Assembly (NCBI RefSeq): GCF_008123515.1
Contig: NZ_VSSR01000060.1
Span: 54,495-118,494, forward strand
Source of the DNA: Bradyrhizobium cytisi
GTDB lineage: Bacteria; Pseudomonadota; Alphaproteobacteria; Rhizobiales; Xanthobacteraceae
Direction of reading: 5' to 3'
Length of the DNA stretch: 64,000 bases
The translations under genes and the position numbers were made by a program. Below the pieces are notes generated by a model. That model was not told where the DNA came from. It ran no database searches and saw only the letters and a list, made by a program, of their open reading frames with translations. How positions within the stretch are numbered: position 1 is the first letter of the stretch; each line of letters starts with the position of its first letter. Shown one piece after another: positions 33,893 through 41,369 of the stretch.

Positions 33893-33987
33893 TTCATTCT
33901 CCCTGACGCGTCCCACGCCGAAGGCGGCAGCCGTTTGCTGCCAAGCCGTTCGGCCCCACGCTCCATTTCTTGCTTGAGGGAAAAAGT

Positions 33988-34105
33988 ACATATATGTGAA
34001 TTTATATGTCAAGTATATGAACTATGCATGGAGCCATGCTTTGCTCGCGGGCCCAGCCGATTGACATCGCCGATTTATGAATTCTAACTCCACATATATG
34101 AATTC
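33988..34105. promoter_or_regulatory. AT-rich operator cluster between divergent catabolic operons
   Basis: In an otherwise GC-rich genome this 118-bp core holds four similar AT-rich words: tatatgtgaatt (33991), tatatgaact (34013), tttatgaatt (34075) and tatatgaatt (34095). The first sits in the palindrome acatatatgt (33988-33997). The region lies between the starts of dctP (leftward) and the CoA-transferase (rightward). It probably binds the operon's own IclR-type regulator and overlaps both promoters. Confidence 0.6.
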
Positions 34106-34120
34106 ATCCCACGAGGCCCC

Positions 34121-35323
34121 ATGGGACCGCTCGCCGGCTTCACCATTCTCGACCTGACTTCGGTGCTGATGGGCCCCTATGGCACTCAGGTGCTGGCGGA
34201 CATGGGCGCTGACGTCATCAAGGTCGAAAGCCCCGAAGGCGACATCGTTCGCCAGATCGGCCCCGGGCGCACACCCGGCATGGGCGGGATGTTCCACAAC
34301 GCCAATCGCGGCAAGCGCAGCATCGTGCTCGACCTCAAGACGCCCGAAGGACGCGATACGCTGCTGCGGCTGGCGAAAAGCGCCAACGCGCTTGTCTATA
34401 ATGTGCGCCCGCAGGCGATGGCGCGGCTCGGCCTCGATTACGAGACGCTTCGCTCGATCAATCCGTCGCTGGTCTATGTCGGCGCGTTCGGCTACGGCCA
34501 GTCAGGCCCCTACGCCGCCAAGCCCGCCTATGACGATCTGATCCAGGGCGCCGCCACGATTCCGACGCTGCTTGCGGCCGCCGGCGACGGCACGCCGCGC
34601 TACGTTCCCGTCACCATTGCCGACCGCATCGTCGGGCTGATGATGGTCAATGCGATCATGGGCGGATTGATGCACCAGCAGCGCACCGGTGTGGGCCAGC
34701 GCATCGACGTGCCGATGTTCGAATCGATGACGGAGTTCGTGCTGGTCGATCATCTGGGCGGCCTCACCTACGATCCGCCGCTCGACCATGGCGGCTATGC
34801 CCGCCTGCTGTCGCGCTATCGCCGTCCCTACAGGACCAGCGACGGCTATCTCTGCGTCCTCATCTACAACGACAAGCACTGGCGCAGCTTCTTCGAGGCA
34901 ATCGGGCAGCCGCATTTCCTCGAGCAGCCGCGCTTTGCCAACCACGCCGCGCGCACAAAACACATCGACGAGATCTACGAGGAGATCGGGCACATTTTCC
35001 TCACCCGCACCACTGCCGAATGGCGCGAGTTGCTGGAGCACGCCGACATTCCGGTGATGCCGATGCATACGCTAGAGACGATCCTCGATGACCCGCATCT
35101 CAAAGCCATCGACTTCTTCAGGACGGTGGACCACCCCGTGGAAGGCCGCATCCGCCAGATGCGCGTACCCTCGACCTGGAGCGTGACCCAGCCGGAGGCT
35201 GCTGGCCCGGCACCGACACTCGGCCAACACGGCCGCGACATACTGCGCGAGGCCGGCTTCTCGGCCGACGAGATCGAGCGGCTCGCAGAGCAGAAGGCAG
35301 TTCACCTGGCGGCGCCGCCCTAG
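34121..35323 (+). CDS. CaiB/BaiF-type CoA-transferase (family III)
   Basis: 400 residues. Family III segments are GFTILDLTSVLMGPYGTQVL, VIKVESPEGD, HNANRGKRSIVLDLKTPEGR and YAAKPAYDDLIQGAATIP. Asp138 in AYDD matches the catalytic aspartate. The enzyme transfers CoA from a donor acyl-CoA to a free acid such as a C5 dicarboxylate. It starts the rightward operon with the MaoC hydratase, CitE lyase and IclR genes. The substrate is not determinable from sequence alone. Confidence 0.9.
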   Translation: MGPLAGFTILDLTSVLMGPYGTQVLADMGADVIKVESPEGDIVRQIGPGRTPGMGGMFHNANRGKRSIVLDLKTPEGRDTLLRLAKSANALVYNVRPQAMARLGLDYETLRSINPSLVYVGAFGYGQSGPYAAKPAYDDLIQGAATIPTLLAAAGDGTPRYVPVTIADRIVGLMMVNAIMGGLMHQQRTGVGQRIDVPMFESMTEFVLVDHLGGLTYDPPLDHGGYARLLSRYRRPYRTSDGYLCVLIYNDKHWRSFFEAIGQPHFLEQPRFANHAARTKHIDEIYEEIGHIFLTRTTAEWRELLEHADIPVMPMHTLETILDDPHLKAIDFFRTVDHPVEGRIRQMRVPSTWSVTQPEAAGPAPTLGQHGRDILREAGFSADEIERLAEQKAVHLAAPP

Positions 35324-35368
35324 CGGCAGGCGCTGGCCAAATCGCAACAATACCGGGAGGAAACCGCG

Positions 35369-35821
35369 ATGGCCGGACTTTATTTCGAAGACTTTTCCGT
35401 GGGCCAGGAGTTCAGGCATCCGCTGACCCGGACCGTCACGGAGATGGACAATACCATGTTCAGCCTGCTGACGCTCAACCCGCAGCCGCTGCACATCGAC
35501 GCGCATTTCTCCGAAAAGACCGAGTTCGGCCAGCGCATTTTCAACAGCCTTTACACCCTCGGCATCATGATCGGCATGACGGTCTATGATACGACCATGG
35601 GCACCACCGTTGCCAATCTCGGCATGACCGACGTGACTTTTCCAAAACCGGTCTTCCATGGCGACACCCTGCGGGCGACGACGAAGGTGCTTTCGTTGAG
35701 AGAATCCAAATCGCGCCCGAGAGCGGGCATCGTCGAGTTCGAGCACCACGCACTGAACCAGAACGACGAGATCGTCGGCAAATGCCGCCGCATGGCGATG
35801 ATGCACAAGAGGCCGGTCTGA
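35369..35821 (+). CDS. MaoC-family acyl-CoA hydratase
   Basis: 150 residues of single hot-dog fold. The dehydratase motif is NPQPLHIDAHFSEKTEFGQR, which holds the Asp/His pair. Short MaoC proteins of this type include mesaconyl-CoA hydratase and the itaconyl-CoA hydratase RipB. GGGAGG precedes the ATG closely. It lies between a CoA-transferase and a CitE lyase, the order expected for a hydration-then-cleavage pathway. Its stop overlaps the next start (TGATG). Confidence 0.85.
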   Translation: MAGLYFEDFSVGQEFRHPLTRTVTEMDNTMFSLLTLNPQPLHIDAHFSEKTEFGQRIFNSLYTLGIMIGMTVYDTTMGTTVANLGMTDVTFPKPVFHGDTLRATTKVLSLRESKSRPRAGIVEFEHHALNQNDEIVGKCRRMAMMHKRPV

Positions 35822-36672
35822 TGCGTTCGATGCTGTTCGTGCCGGGCGATTCCCCGCGCAAATTCGAGAAGGCGAGCGAAGGCAAGGCCGACGCGCTGAT
35901 CATCGATCTCGAGGATTCCGTCGTCACCGACAAGAAGCCGGAGGCACGCGGGCTGACGCTGGCGATGCTGAAGGGCTCTCGCGGCCCGCATCAGCTCTAT
36001 GTCCGCGTCAATGCGCTCGACACCGGCGTGACGCTGACCGATCTCGCCGCGGTGATGCCGGGCAAGCCCGATGGTATCGTGCTGCCGAAATCGCAAGGCG
36101 GCGACGACGTGCGGCACGTCGCGACCTGGCTGGAAGCTTTGGAAGCAGCGGCCGGCATCGCGGTCGGCACGACGCGCATCGTCTGCGTCGCAACGGAGAC
36201 CGCCGGCTCGATCTTTGGCCTCGGCAGCTACGAGGGCTGCTCCCCTCGCCTCGCCGGATTGATGTGGGGCGCGGAAGATCTCTCGGCTTCGCTCGGCGCG
36301 ACCGAGAAGGCGTCGGGCGGTGTGTTCCACAGCCCCTATCGCCTCGCGCGCGATCTCTGCCTGATGGCGGCGGCCGCGGCGGAAGTGGCGCCGATCGACA
36401 CGGTCTATACCGACATCGACAATCTCGCAGGCCTCGAGCAGGAAACGCGCGCAGCGCGGCGCGACGGGTTTTCGGCGAAGGCGCTGATCCATCCGAAACA
36501 TGTCGACGTCGTCAACGCGGCGTTCGCGCCGACGGACGCCGAGCGCACATGGGCGGAGAAGGTCATCGCGGCGTTCGCGAGCAATCCAAATTCCGGCACG
36601 CTGCGGCTCGACGGCCAGATGATCGACAAGCCGCATCTTCGCGCCGCGAAGAAGATCCTCGGCCAGCCCTAA
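35821..36672 (+). CDS. CitE-family acyl-CoA lyase (citramalyl-CoA/malyl-CoA type)
   Basis: 283 residues from the ATG at 35821, overlapping the MaoC stop by one base. The beginning MRSMLFVPGDSPRKFEKA, then DALIIDLEDSVVTDKKPEAR and VRVNALDT, carry the residues that bind Mg2+ and CoA in CitE proteins. The C-terminal GFSAKALIHPKHVDVVNAAF is conserved too. It would split a hydroxyacyl-CoA such as citramalyl-CoA into acetyl-CoA and a keto acid. This single-domain size fits stand-alone lyases, not the citrate lyase complex. Confidence 0.86.
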   Translation: MRSMLFVPGDSPRKFEKASEGKADALIIDLEDSVVTDKKPEARGLTLAMLKGSRGPHQLYVRVNALDTGVTLTDLAAVMPGKPDGIVLPKSQGGDDVRHVATWLEALEAAAGIAVGTTRIVCVATETAGSIFGLGSYEGCSPRLAGLMWGAEDLSASLGATEKASGGVFHSPYRLARDLCLMAAAAAEVAPIDTVYTDIDNLAGLEQETRAARRDGFSAKALIHPKHVDVVNAAFAPTDAERTWAEKVIAAFASNPNSGTLRLDGQMIDKPHLRAAKKILGQP

Positions 36673-36693
36673 ATCAGGACGCAAAGCCCCGCC

Positions 36694-37434
36694 ATGATCG
36701 TTCGCCAAGCCGCAAACGTCCTGGAGATCATGGAATTCTTCGCGCAAACGAGGAAGCCGGCGACGCTTGCCGAAATCGCCGATCATTTCGGCTGGCCGCG
36801 CTCGTCGACCTTCAACCTGCTCGCGACGCTGTCGGAGAAGGGCTATCTCTACGAACCGCGTCCGCGCGCCGGATTCTATCCGACGCCGCGATGGCTCGCG
36901 ATGGCGCGGATGATCTCCGAGGTCGAACCGCTGCCGCCCTGGACGCATACGCTGATCGCCGATCTCTCCGCCGAGACCGGCGAGACCGCGTCGATCGTGG
37001 CGCCGGCGGGCGTGATGGCGGTGTTCATCGACGTCGTCGAGTCCCAAGCCGCGATCCGCTATTTCGCGACCATCGGGCACCGCGTGCCGATTCACGCCAC
37101 TGCCAGCGGCCGCGCGCTGCTGCTGCAATATTCGCCGGAGGAGCGCGACTCCGTCTATCGCAAGATCGAATTCAAGCAATACGGCCCGTCGACGCCAATC
37201 AGCATCGAGGCGGTGGAAGCCGAGCTGCGCAATTCGATCGAGCGCGGCTACTGCCAGAGCTTTGCCGACTACAGCCGCGACCTCGCCGGCGCCGCGATCC
37301 CGCTGCCGATCGGCGACCGCCGCCTGTCGGTTGTCGTCGCAGGGCCGGAGTTTCGGATTGGGCCGAAGGTGGCAGACGTCGCGTCGCTGATCGCGCGGAC
37401 GGTCGACCGGCTGCGACCGAAGTCTGCGGCGTAA
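36694..37434 (+). CDS. IclR-family transcriptional regulator
   Basis: 246 residues. The N-terminal winged helix includes ATLAEIADHFGWPRSSTFNL and GYLYEPRPRAGFYPTPRWLA. The C-terminal effector domain has IGHRVPIHATASGRALLLQY. It is the last gene of the rightward catabolic operon, so it probably regulates the operon and the divergent TRAP operon, perhaps via the AT-rich repeats at 33988-34105. Effector unknown. Confidence 0.92.
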   Translation: MIVRQAANVLEIMEFFAQTRKPATLAEIADHFGWPRSSTFNLLATLSEKGYLYEPRPRAGFYPTPRWLAMARMISEVEPLPPWTHTLIADLSAETGETASIVAPAGVMAVFIDVVESQAAIRYFATIGHRVPIHATASGRALLLQYSPEERDSVYRKIEFKQYGPSTPISIEAVEAELRNSIERGYCQSFADYSRDLAGAAIPLPIGDRRLSVVVAGPEFRIGPKVADVASLIARTVDRLRPKSAA

Positions 37435-37443
37435 GCCACAGCC

Positions 37444-37860
37444 TCAGTCGAATCCCTGAACGGGCGGCGTCGAGGTCTCTGCCGGCGCCGCCGGAGCGGC
37501 TTGAACGGCCTGCACCGCAGGCGCGGCTTGAACCGGCGGATTGCTGGCAGCTCTCATCTGGCCGTTGGATTCGATCGCCGGACGCGTGGACTGTGGAGCG
37601 CTGGTAGTGGCCAAGCGGTTCGCCTGACGTCGCTGCGGCTGCCGGTATCTTGCCGACCGCGAACCTCTCACGCCCCATGACCTCGCGATCGAAGGTCCGG
37701 CGGTGTAGCCGACAACTGCGCCGGCGACCGCACCGATCGGGCCCAGCACGACGGCGCCGGACACGGCGCCGAGCGCCGCAGCGCCAGCGCGCTCCTGCGC
37801 AACGGCACTTGCGGGCACGCCAGCCAGCATGACGACGGCAGTGATCAGAGCTTTCTTCAT
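37444..37860 (-). CDS. Exported protein with Gly/Ala-rich membrane-like segment
   Basis: 138 residues with a Sec signal peptide (MKKALITAVVMLAGVPASAV, cleavage near AQ) and a strong GGAGG ribosome site. Next comes a glycine/alanine-zipper stretch (GAAALGAVSGAVVLGPIGAV, then AGAVVGYTAGPSIARSWG). The tail is basic and then Ala/Pro/Gln-rich. It resembles small envelope proteins with glycine-zipper domains. The function is unknown. It stands alone, converging with the IclR gene. Confidence 0.75.
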   Translation of the reverse strand: MKKALITAVVMLAGVPASAVAQERAGAAALGAVSGAVVLGPIGAVAGAVVGYTAGPSIARSWGVRGSRSARYRQPQRRQANRLATTSAPQSTRPAIESNGQMRAASNPPVQAAPAVQAVQAAPAAPAETSTPPVQGFD

Positions 37861-38040
37861 CGGAGCGCCTCCCTCAGGGGAGATCACTCTTACTCAAATA
37901 TGGCCGCACGAGGTTTGTTCGTTGCCCAACGGAGGGCAATGGCGGAGGGAACTCCGGCAATTCAAAGACCTTCGCCGCCCATGGTTCCGGCGGTGCGATG
38001 TCGCTCGGCCCCTCGGACGCCTCACCGACAAGCTGCAGTC

Positions 38041-38138
38041 TTCTCCCTCGCCCCGTTCTTACGGGGAGAGGGTTGGGGTGAGGGGCTGCATCCGCAATCA
38101 CGGTGAGAACTGGACTCGCGGAGAGTCCCCCTCACCCG
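38041..38138. repeat. Palindromic intergenic repeat
   Basis: Contains a short perfect stem ccccgt(tctt)acgggg at 38051-38066 inside ctccctcg...ggagaggg. An outer inverted pair (ttggggtgagggg / ccccctcaccc) closes near 38127. This 'gggagagggttggggtgagggg' kind of element recurs in rhizobial genomes as an intergenic palindrome. It occupies much of the 289-bp gap between the exported-protein gene and the FAH-family gene. The rest of the gap shows nothing clear. Confidence 0.7.
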
Positions 38139-38149
38139 TACTGCCGCCA

Positions 38150-38941
38150 TTAGACGATCTTGATCGACATATCCGGGAGGCCCTCGAGCTTGCACAACAG
38201 CACGTCGCCCTTCACGACCGGCCCGACATTCTCCGGCGTTCCGGAATAGATGATGTCGCCGGCCTTCAACTCGAACGCTTCCGAGAGCTTTGCGATCTGC
38301 TCGGCAACGCTCCAGATCATCTTGCTGAGATCCGAGCTCTGCTTCACGGTGTCGTTGATCGCGAGCGAAATGGCGCCCCTCTCGAAATGGCCGGTCTTGC
38401 TCGCGGGATGGATCGGACCGAGCACCGCCGCATGGTCAAAGCTCTTGCCGATCTCCCACGGCTTCTTCTCCGCGGCCATGCCGTTCTGGAGATCGCGCCG
38501 GGTCATGTCGAGGCCGAGCGCGTAACCATAGACGTGGTCGAGCGCCTTCTCGGCCGGGATGTTGGCGCCGCCGGATTTCAATGCGGCGACCAGCTCGACC
38601 TCGTGGTGGTAGTTCTTGGTCAGCGACGGATAGGGATGATCGGCGACCTCACCGATCGCGACGTTCTGGATCGCGTCCGTCGGCTTCTGGAAGAAGAATG
38701 GCGGCTCGCGATTCGGATCCGAGCCGCGCTCGATCGCATGCGCGGCGTAGTTGCGACCGATACAATAGATGCGGCGGACCTGGAACACCTGAGTCTCGCC
38801 AACGATCGGGATCGCGACCATCGGCACCGGGAAGATCGGCTTGGGTGCGGCCTGCGCTGCGGCCGGCGCCGTATCGGCAAGGCCCGCCGCGGTCATCGCG
38901 GCTGCGGCGGTGAGCACGTCACGTCGAGAAGTTTTCGTCAT
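38150..38941 (-). CDS. FAH-family protein with twin-arginine signal
   Basis: 263 residues. Residues 1-30 look like a Tat signal (KTSRRDVLTAAAAM and a hydrophobic stretch ending AQA). The catalytic fold of fumarylacetoacetate hydrolase-family enzymes follows: IYCIGRNYAAHAIE, FFFQKPTDAI, NYHHEVELVAAL (metal-binding acidic residues) and GDIIYSGTPENVGPV. Such enzymes cleave or decarboxylate oxo-acids, usually in the cytoplasm. Export is odd. It is the last gene of the dctA-pdxA-prpD operon, 59 bp after the haem-protein gene. Confidence 0.85.
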   Translation of the reverse strand: MTKTSRRDVLTAAAAMTAAGLADTAPAAAQAAPKPIFPVPMVAIPIVGETQVFQVRRIYCIGRNYAAHAIERGSDPNREPPFFFQKPTDAIQNVAIGEVADHPYPSLTKNYHHEVELVAALKSGGANIPAEKALDHVYGYALGLDMTRRDLQNGMAAEKKPWEIGKSFDHAAVLGPIHPASKTGHFERGAISLAINDTVKQSSDLSKMIWSVAEQIAKLSEAFELKAGDIIYSGTPENVGPVVKGDVLLCKLEGLPDMSIKIV

Positions 38942-39000
38942 GATTCTGTTCCCTGGCTTATCCGCTGGTTTGCAGCGGCGCTATTCTTGGGGCGAAACGG

Positions 39001-41160
39001 TCAATGGGCTAATGGATCAGGCCGCATCTGCACTTTGTAGACCTTAGGTGAAGCCTCCTTGCCGCCTTCCCCATGGAAGCTCGCCCGCGTTCCGGTCGTG
39101 CTCCACAGGCCACGACCTTTCCAACCGGTATCGGGGTCGTCGATCCGCCCGTCGACATTCTTGGTACAGAAGCCGAGCGGGTATGGATTGCGCAGATTCA
39201 CCAGCTCGCCGTTGACAAGGGCCAGCAGGGACTCGCTGCCATTGGCGCTCGCGATCGGCACGTTCGCGCCGAGGCCGAACGTGTTGTAGCGGTCCACCCA
39301 GACATAATAGGCATGATTGGCGCTGCCGCTGGCGTCGAGCCCCCTGAACTGCGGCCCGGGCATGCGCCAGGTCTTCCATCCCTCGGGACACTGCTTGCCC
39401 TCCGCCGTGGTCGGGCCGTTCAGCGGGCCCTTGCAGAGCTTGCGATCGAAGCTTGCGAGATGACCACTGGACAAGACCGTCCACACCACACCATCAAGAC
39501 CGATGTCGAGACCGCGCGGGCCGAACGTGCCCTCCGGCGGCTGATAGACTTCGGCGAGCGCGGTATTGGCGGGATCTGGTCCCGGCACCACGCGCACGAT
39601 GTAGCCGGGCTGATCGATGCGGGAGAAGCCTCGATCCATCGCCTGGCCCCAGATCGTGTCGTCGACCGGACTCGGCATGATGCCGTAGAAGGACGCGGCG
39701 ATGCGCTTGTCCTTGGCCGGATCGACGGGATCCTTGTGCTCGACATAGGCATCGCGCTTGCCGTTGCCGTTGGTGTCGATGATCAGCGGCGTCCAGCCCT
39801 GCGATTTTACGTTGTCGAGAGTCTCGCGATACTGCTTGGTGTTGAGCCAGCCGACAATGCCGCCGCCGAGGCCCGGACCACCGGAGCTGGTCCACAGCGT
39901 TTGGTTGGCATCGTCGTCGAAGTAGAGATGATGGGTCGTGAAGCAGGTGTTGATCAGGTCCCATTTGCCGGTCGCGGGATCGTAGCGCGACAATTGGCGC
40001 AGCGAGGTCGCCTGCGGCGCCACCTTCGCCGACGGCAGATCCGAGCCCTGCTTGCAGTAGTCAGGGTTGGCCGGCGGGCGCAGCCGCGCCGTGAACCAGA
40101 CCTTGCCCTGCTCGTCCATCATGACGTTGTGGATACTGGTGTGGCCATCCCAGATCGGTTCGTCGCCCCAATAGGCCGACGGTCCGCGCGGCGCGTCGGT
40201 CGAGGATGGCGTGTTAGGATCGAGATAGGGATGCTTGATGGTCCCGGCGACATTCCTGACCGGGTCGAGCGTCGGCACGAGATCCGAACTCTCCTCCGAC
40301 GATCCGTAGATCAGGCCGTTGGCGTTGACCCGCGGGTTACGCTTGTCGGTCGAGATCGCATCGTGCTGATAGTGCGTCGGCGTCGCCCAATCCCACATCG
40401 TGAAGACGACGTTGCGCTCGATGCCCTTGGGCCGCTCGGGCTTGGCGAACGGTAACTCGCCGGCTGCGATACGATCGGTCCATTTCGAGAACAGGTCATA
40501 GACCTTTTCCGGACCCATGCTGGCCAGCACCGTCGCCATGTATTCCTGGGCCTGTCCGGCCTGGGTGCGGACGGCCCATGCCGTGTGGGAATCGTACCCA
40601 TCGGTGAACACCTTCGGGATCTCGCGGATGCCGCGCGTGCCGAGCGCGTGGCAGGACTGGCACATGTTCTTGACCGTATCGACCCACTGGGCCTGCGACT
40701 TCATGGTATCCGGCATCTTGTTGCCCTTGTCGCCGGTGCCGGGAAACTCCTCAGGTCTGGGGATGTCGAGCATCGAATACCAATACATGCCCGGATAGTT
40801 CTGAGCGTCCTCCTTCGGTGAGGCGGCAGCGGCCTTGAAATCCAGCACCTTGCCTGGACGTGCATCCTGTTGCGCGGTGTCCTGCAAGCCATAGCCGCGC
40901 ACCCAGACCTTGTAGCTGGCTGCGGGAAGATCCGGGATGACGAACCGACCCTGATCGTCGGTCACCACCACCTTGGCGTATTTGGTCGGGAGATCCTTGG
41001 TTTCGGCGATCACCCAGACGCCCGCCTCGGCGCCGTTCTCGCTGGTCACCTGCCCACCGATATCGTTGGCGGAGATCTCGACAATTGCCGCCACGGCGGC
41101 ACCGGCGTGCAGCAGCGCCATCGCGCCGAGACAGCCGGCAAGCATTCGCTTCAAGCCCAT
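39001..41160 (-). CDS. Exported haem-binding protein with CarboxypepD_reg-like and beta-propeller parts
   Basis: About 719 residues. It has a signal peptide (CLGAMALLHAGAAVA) and a carboxypeptidase-regulatory-like beta-sandwich (residues 26-95, with TDDQGRFVIPDLPAASYKVW). Then comes one c-type haem motif, CQSCH (167-171). A long C-terminal region of repeated strands resembles a Vgb-type beta-propeller (for example VWFTARLRPP, TLWTSSGGPG, VVWTVLSSGH). It is likely a periplasmic electron-transfer or binding protein. Start choice: GGAGG at 41169-41165 lies 4 nt before the ATG at 41160; earlier ATGs at 41163 and 41172 are possible. Confidence 0.78.
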   Translation of the reverse strand: MGLKRMLAGCLGAMALLHAGAAVAAIVEISANDIGGQVTSENGAEAGVWVIAETKDLPTKYAKVVVTDDQGRFVIPDLPAASYKVWVRGYGLQDTAQQDARPGKVLDFKAAAASPKEDAQNYPGMYWYSMLDIPRPEEFPGTGDKGNKMPDTMKSQAQWVDTVKNMCQSCHALGTRGIREIPKVFTDGYDSHTAWAVRTQAGQAQEYMATVLASMGPEKVYDLFSKWTDRIAAGELPFAKPERPKGIERNVVFTMWDWATPTHYQHDAISTDKRNPRVNANGLIYGSSEESSDLVPTLDPVRNVAGTIKHPYLDPNTPSSTDAPRGPSAYWGDEPIWDGHTSIHNVMMDEQGKVWFTARLRPPANPDYCKQGSDLPSAKVAPQATSLRQLSRYDPATGKWDLINTCFTTHHLYFDDDANQTLWTSSGGPGLGGGIVGWLNTKQYRETLDNVKSQGWTPLIIDTNGNGKRDAYVEHKDPVDPAKDKRIAASFYGIMPSPVDDTIWGQAMDRGFSRIDQPGYIVRVVPGPDPANTALAEVYQPPEGTFGPRGLDIGLDGVVWTVLSSGHLASFDRKLCKGPLNGPTTAEGKQCPEGWKTWRMPGPQFRGLDASGSANHAYYVWVDRYNTFGLGANVPIASANGSESLLALVNGELVNLRNPYPLGFCTKNVDGRIDDPDTGWKGRGLWSTTGTRASFHGEGGKEASPKVYKVQMRPDPLAH

Positions 41161-41162
41161 CA

Positions 41163-41331
41163 TTCCTCCCATGCGTTATGTTGCGTCGCGACAATTCGGG
41201 CGATGATTTCGTTTGAGCCGCCGGCCGGGAACGGCACGATGATCTTGACGCGCTGGAACGGATAATCCTGCGCCGCAGGCCAGCATGGCCACGCTCGCGG
41301 ACATGAAGGAGCGAAAGATGATCCCGCCCAT
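41163..41331 (-). pseudogene. Frameshifted remnant of a Bug/TctC-type solute-binding protein gene
   Basis: From the ATG at 41331 the frame encodes a signal-like start (MGGIIFRSFMSASVAMLA). A one-base shift near 41278 is then needed to continue as PAAQDYPFQRVKIIVPFPAG and GSNEIIARIVAT. The second part is the signature start of tripartite tricarboxylate transporter binding proteins (Bug family). The frame then ends after about 56 codons instead of about 320. The gene is therefore both shifted and truncated. It lies between a prpD gene and the exported haem-protein gene, and its end overlaps that gene's ribosome site. Confidence 0.7.
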
Positions 41332-41369
41332 GTGTTTTTCCCGATGCTTACCTTGTTGTTGGCCTTGCA

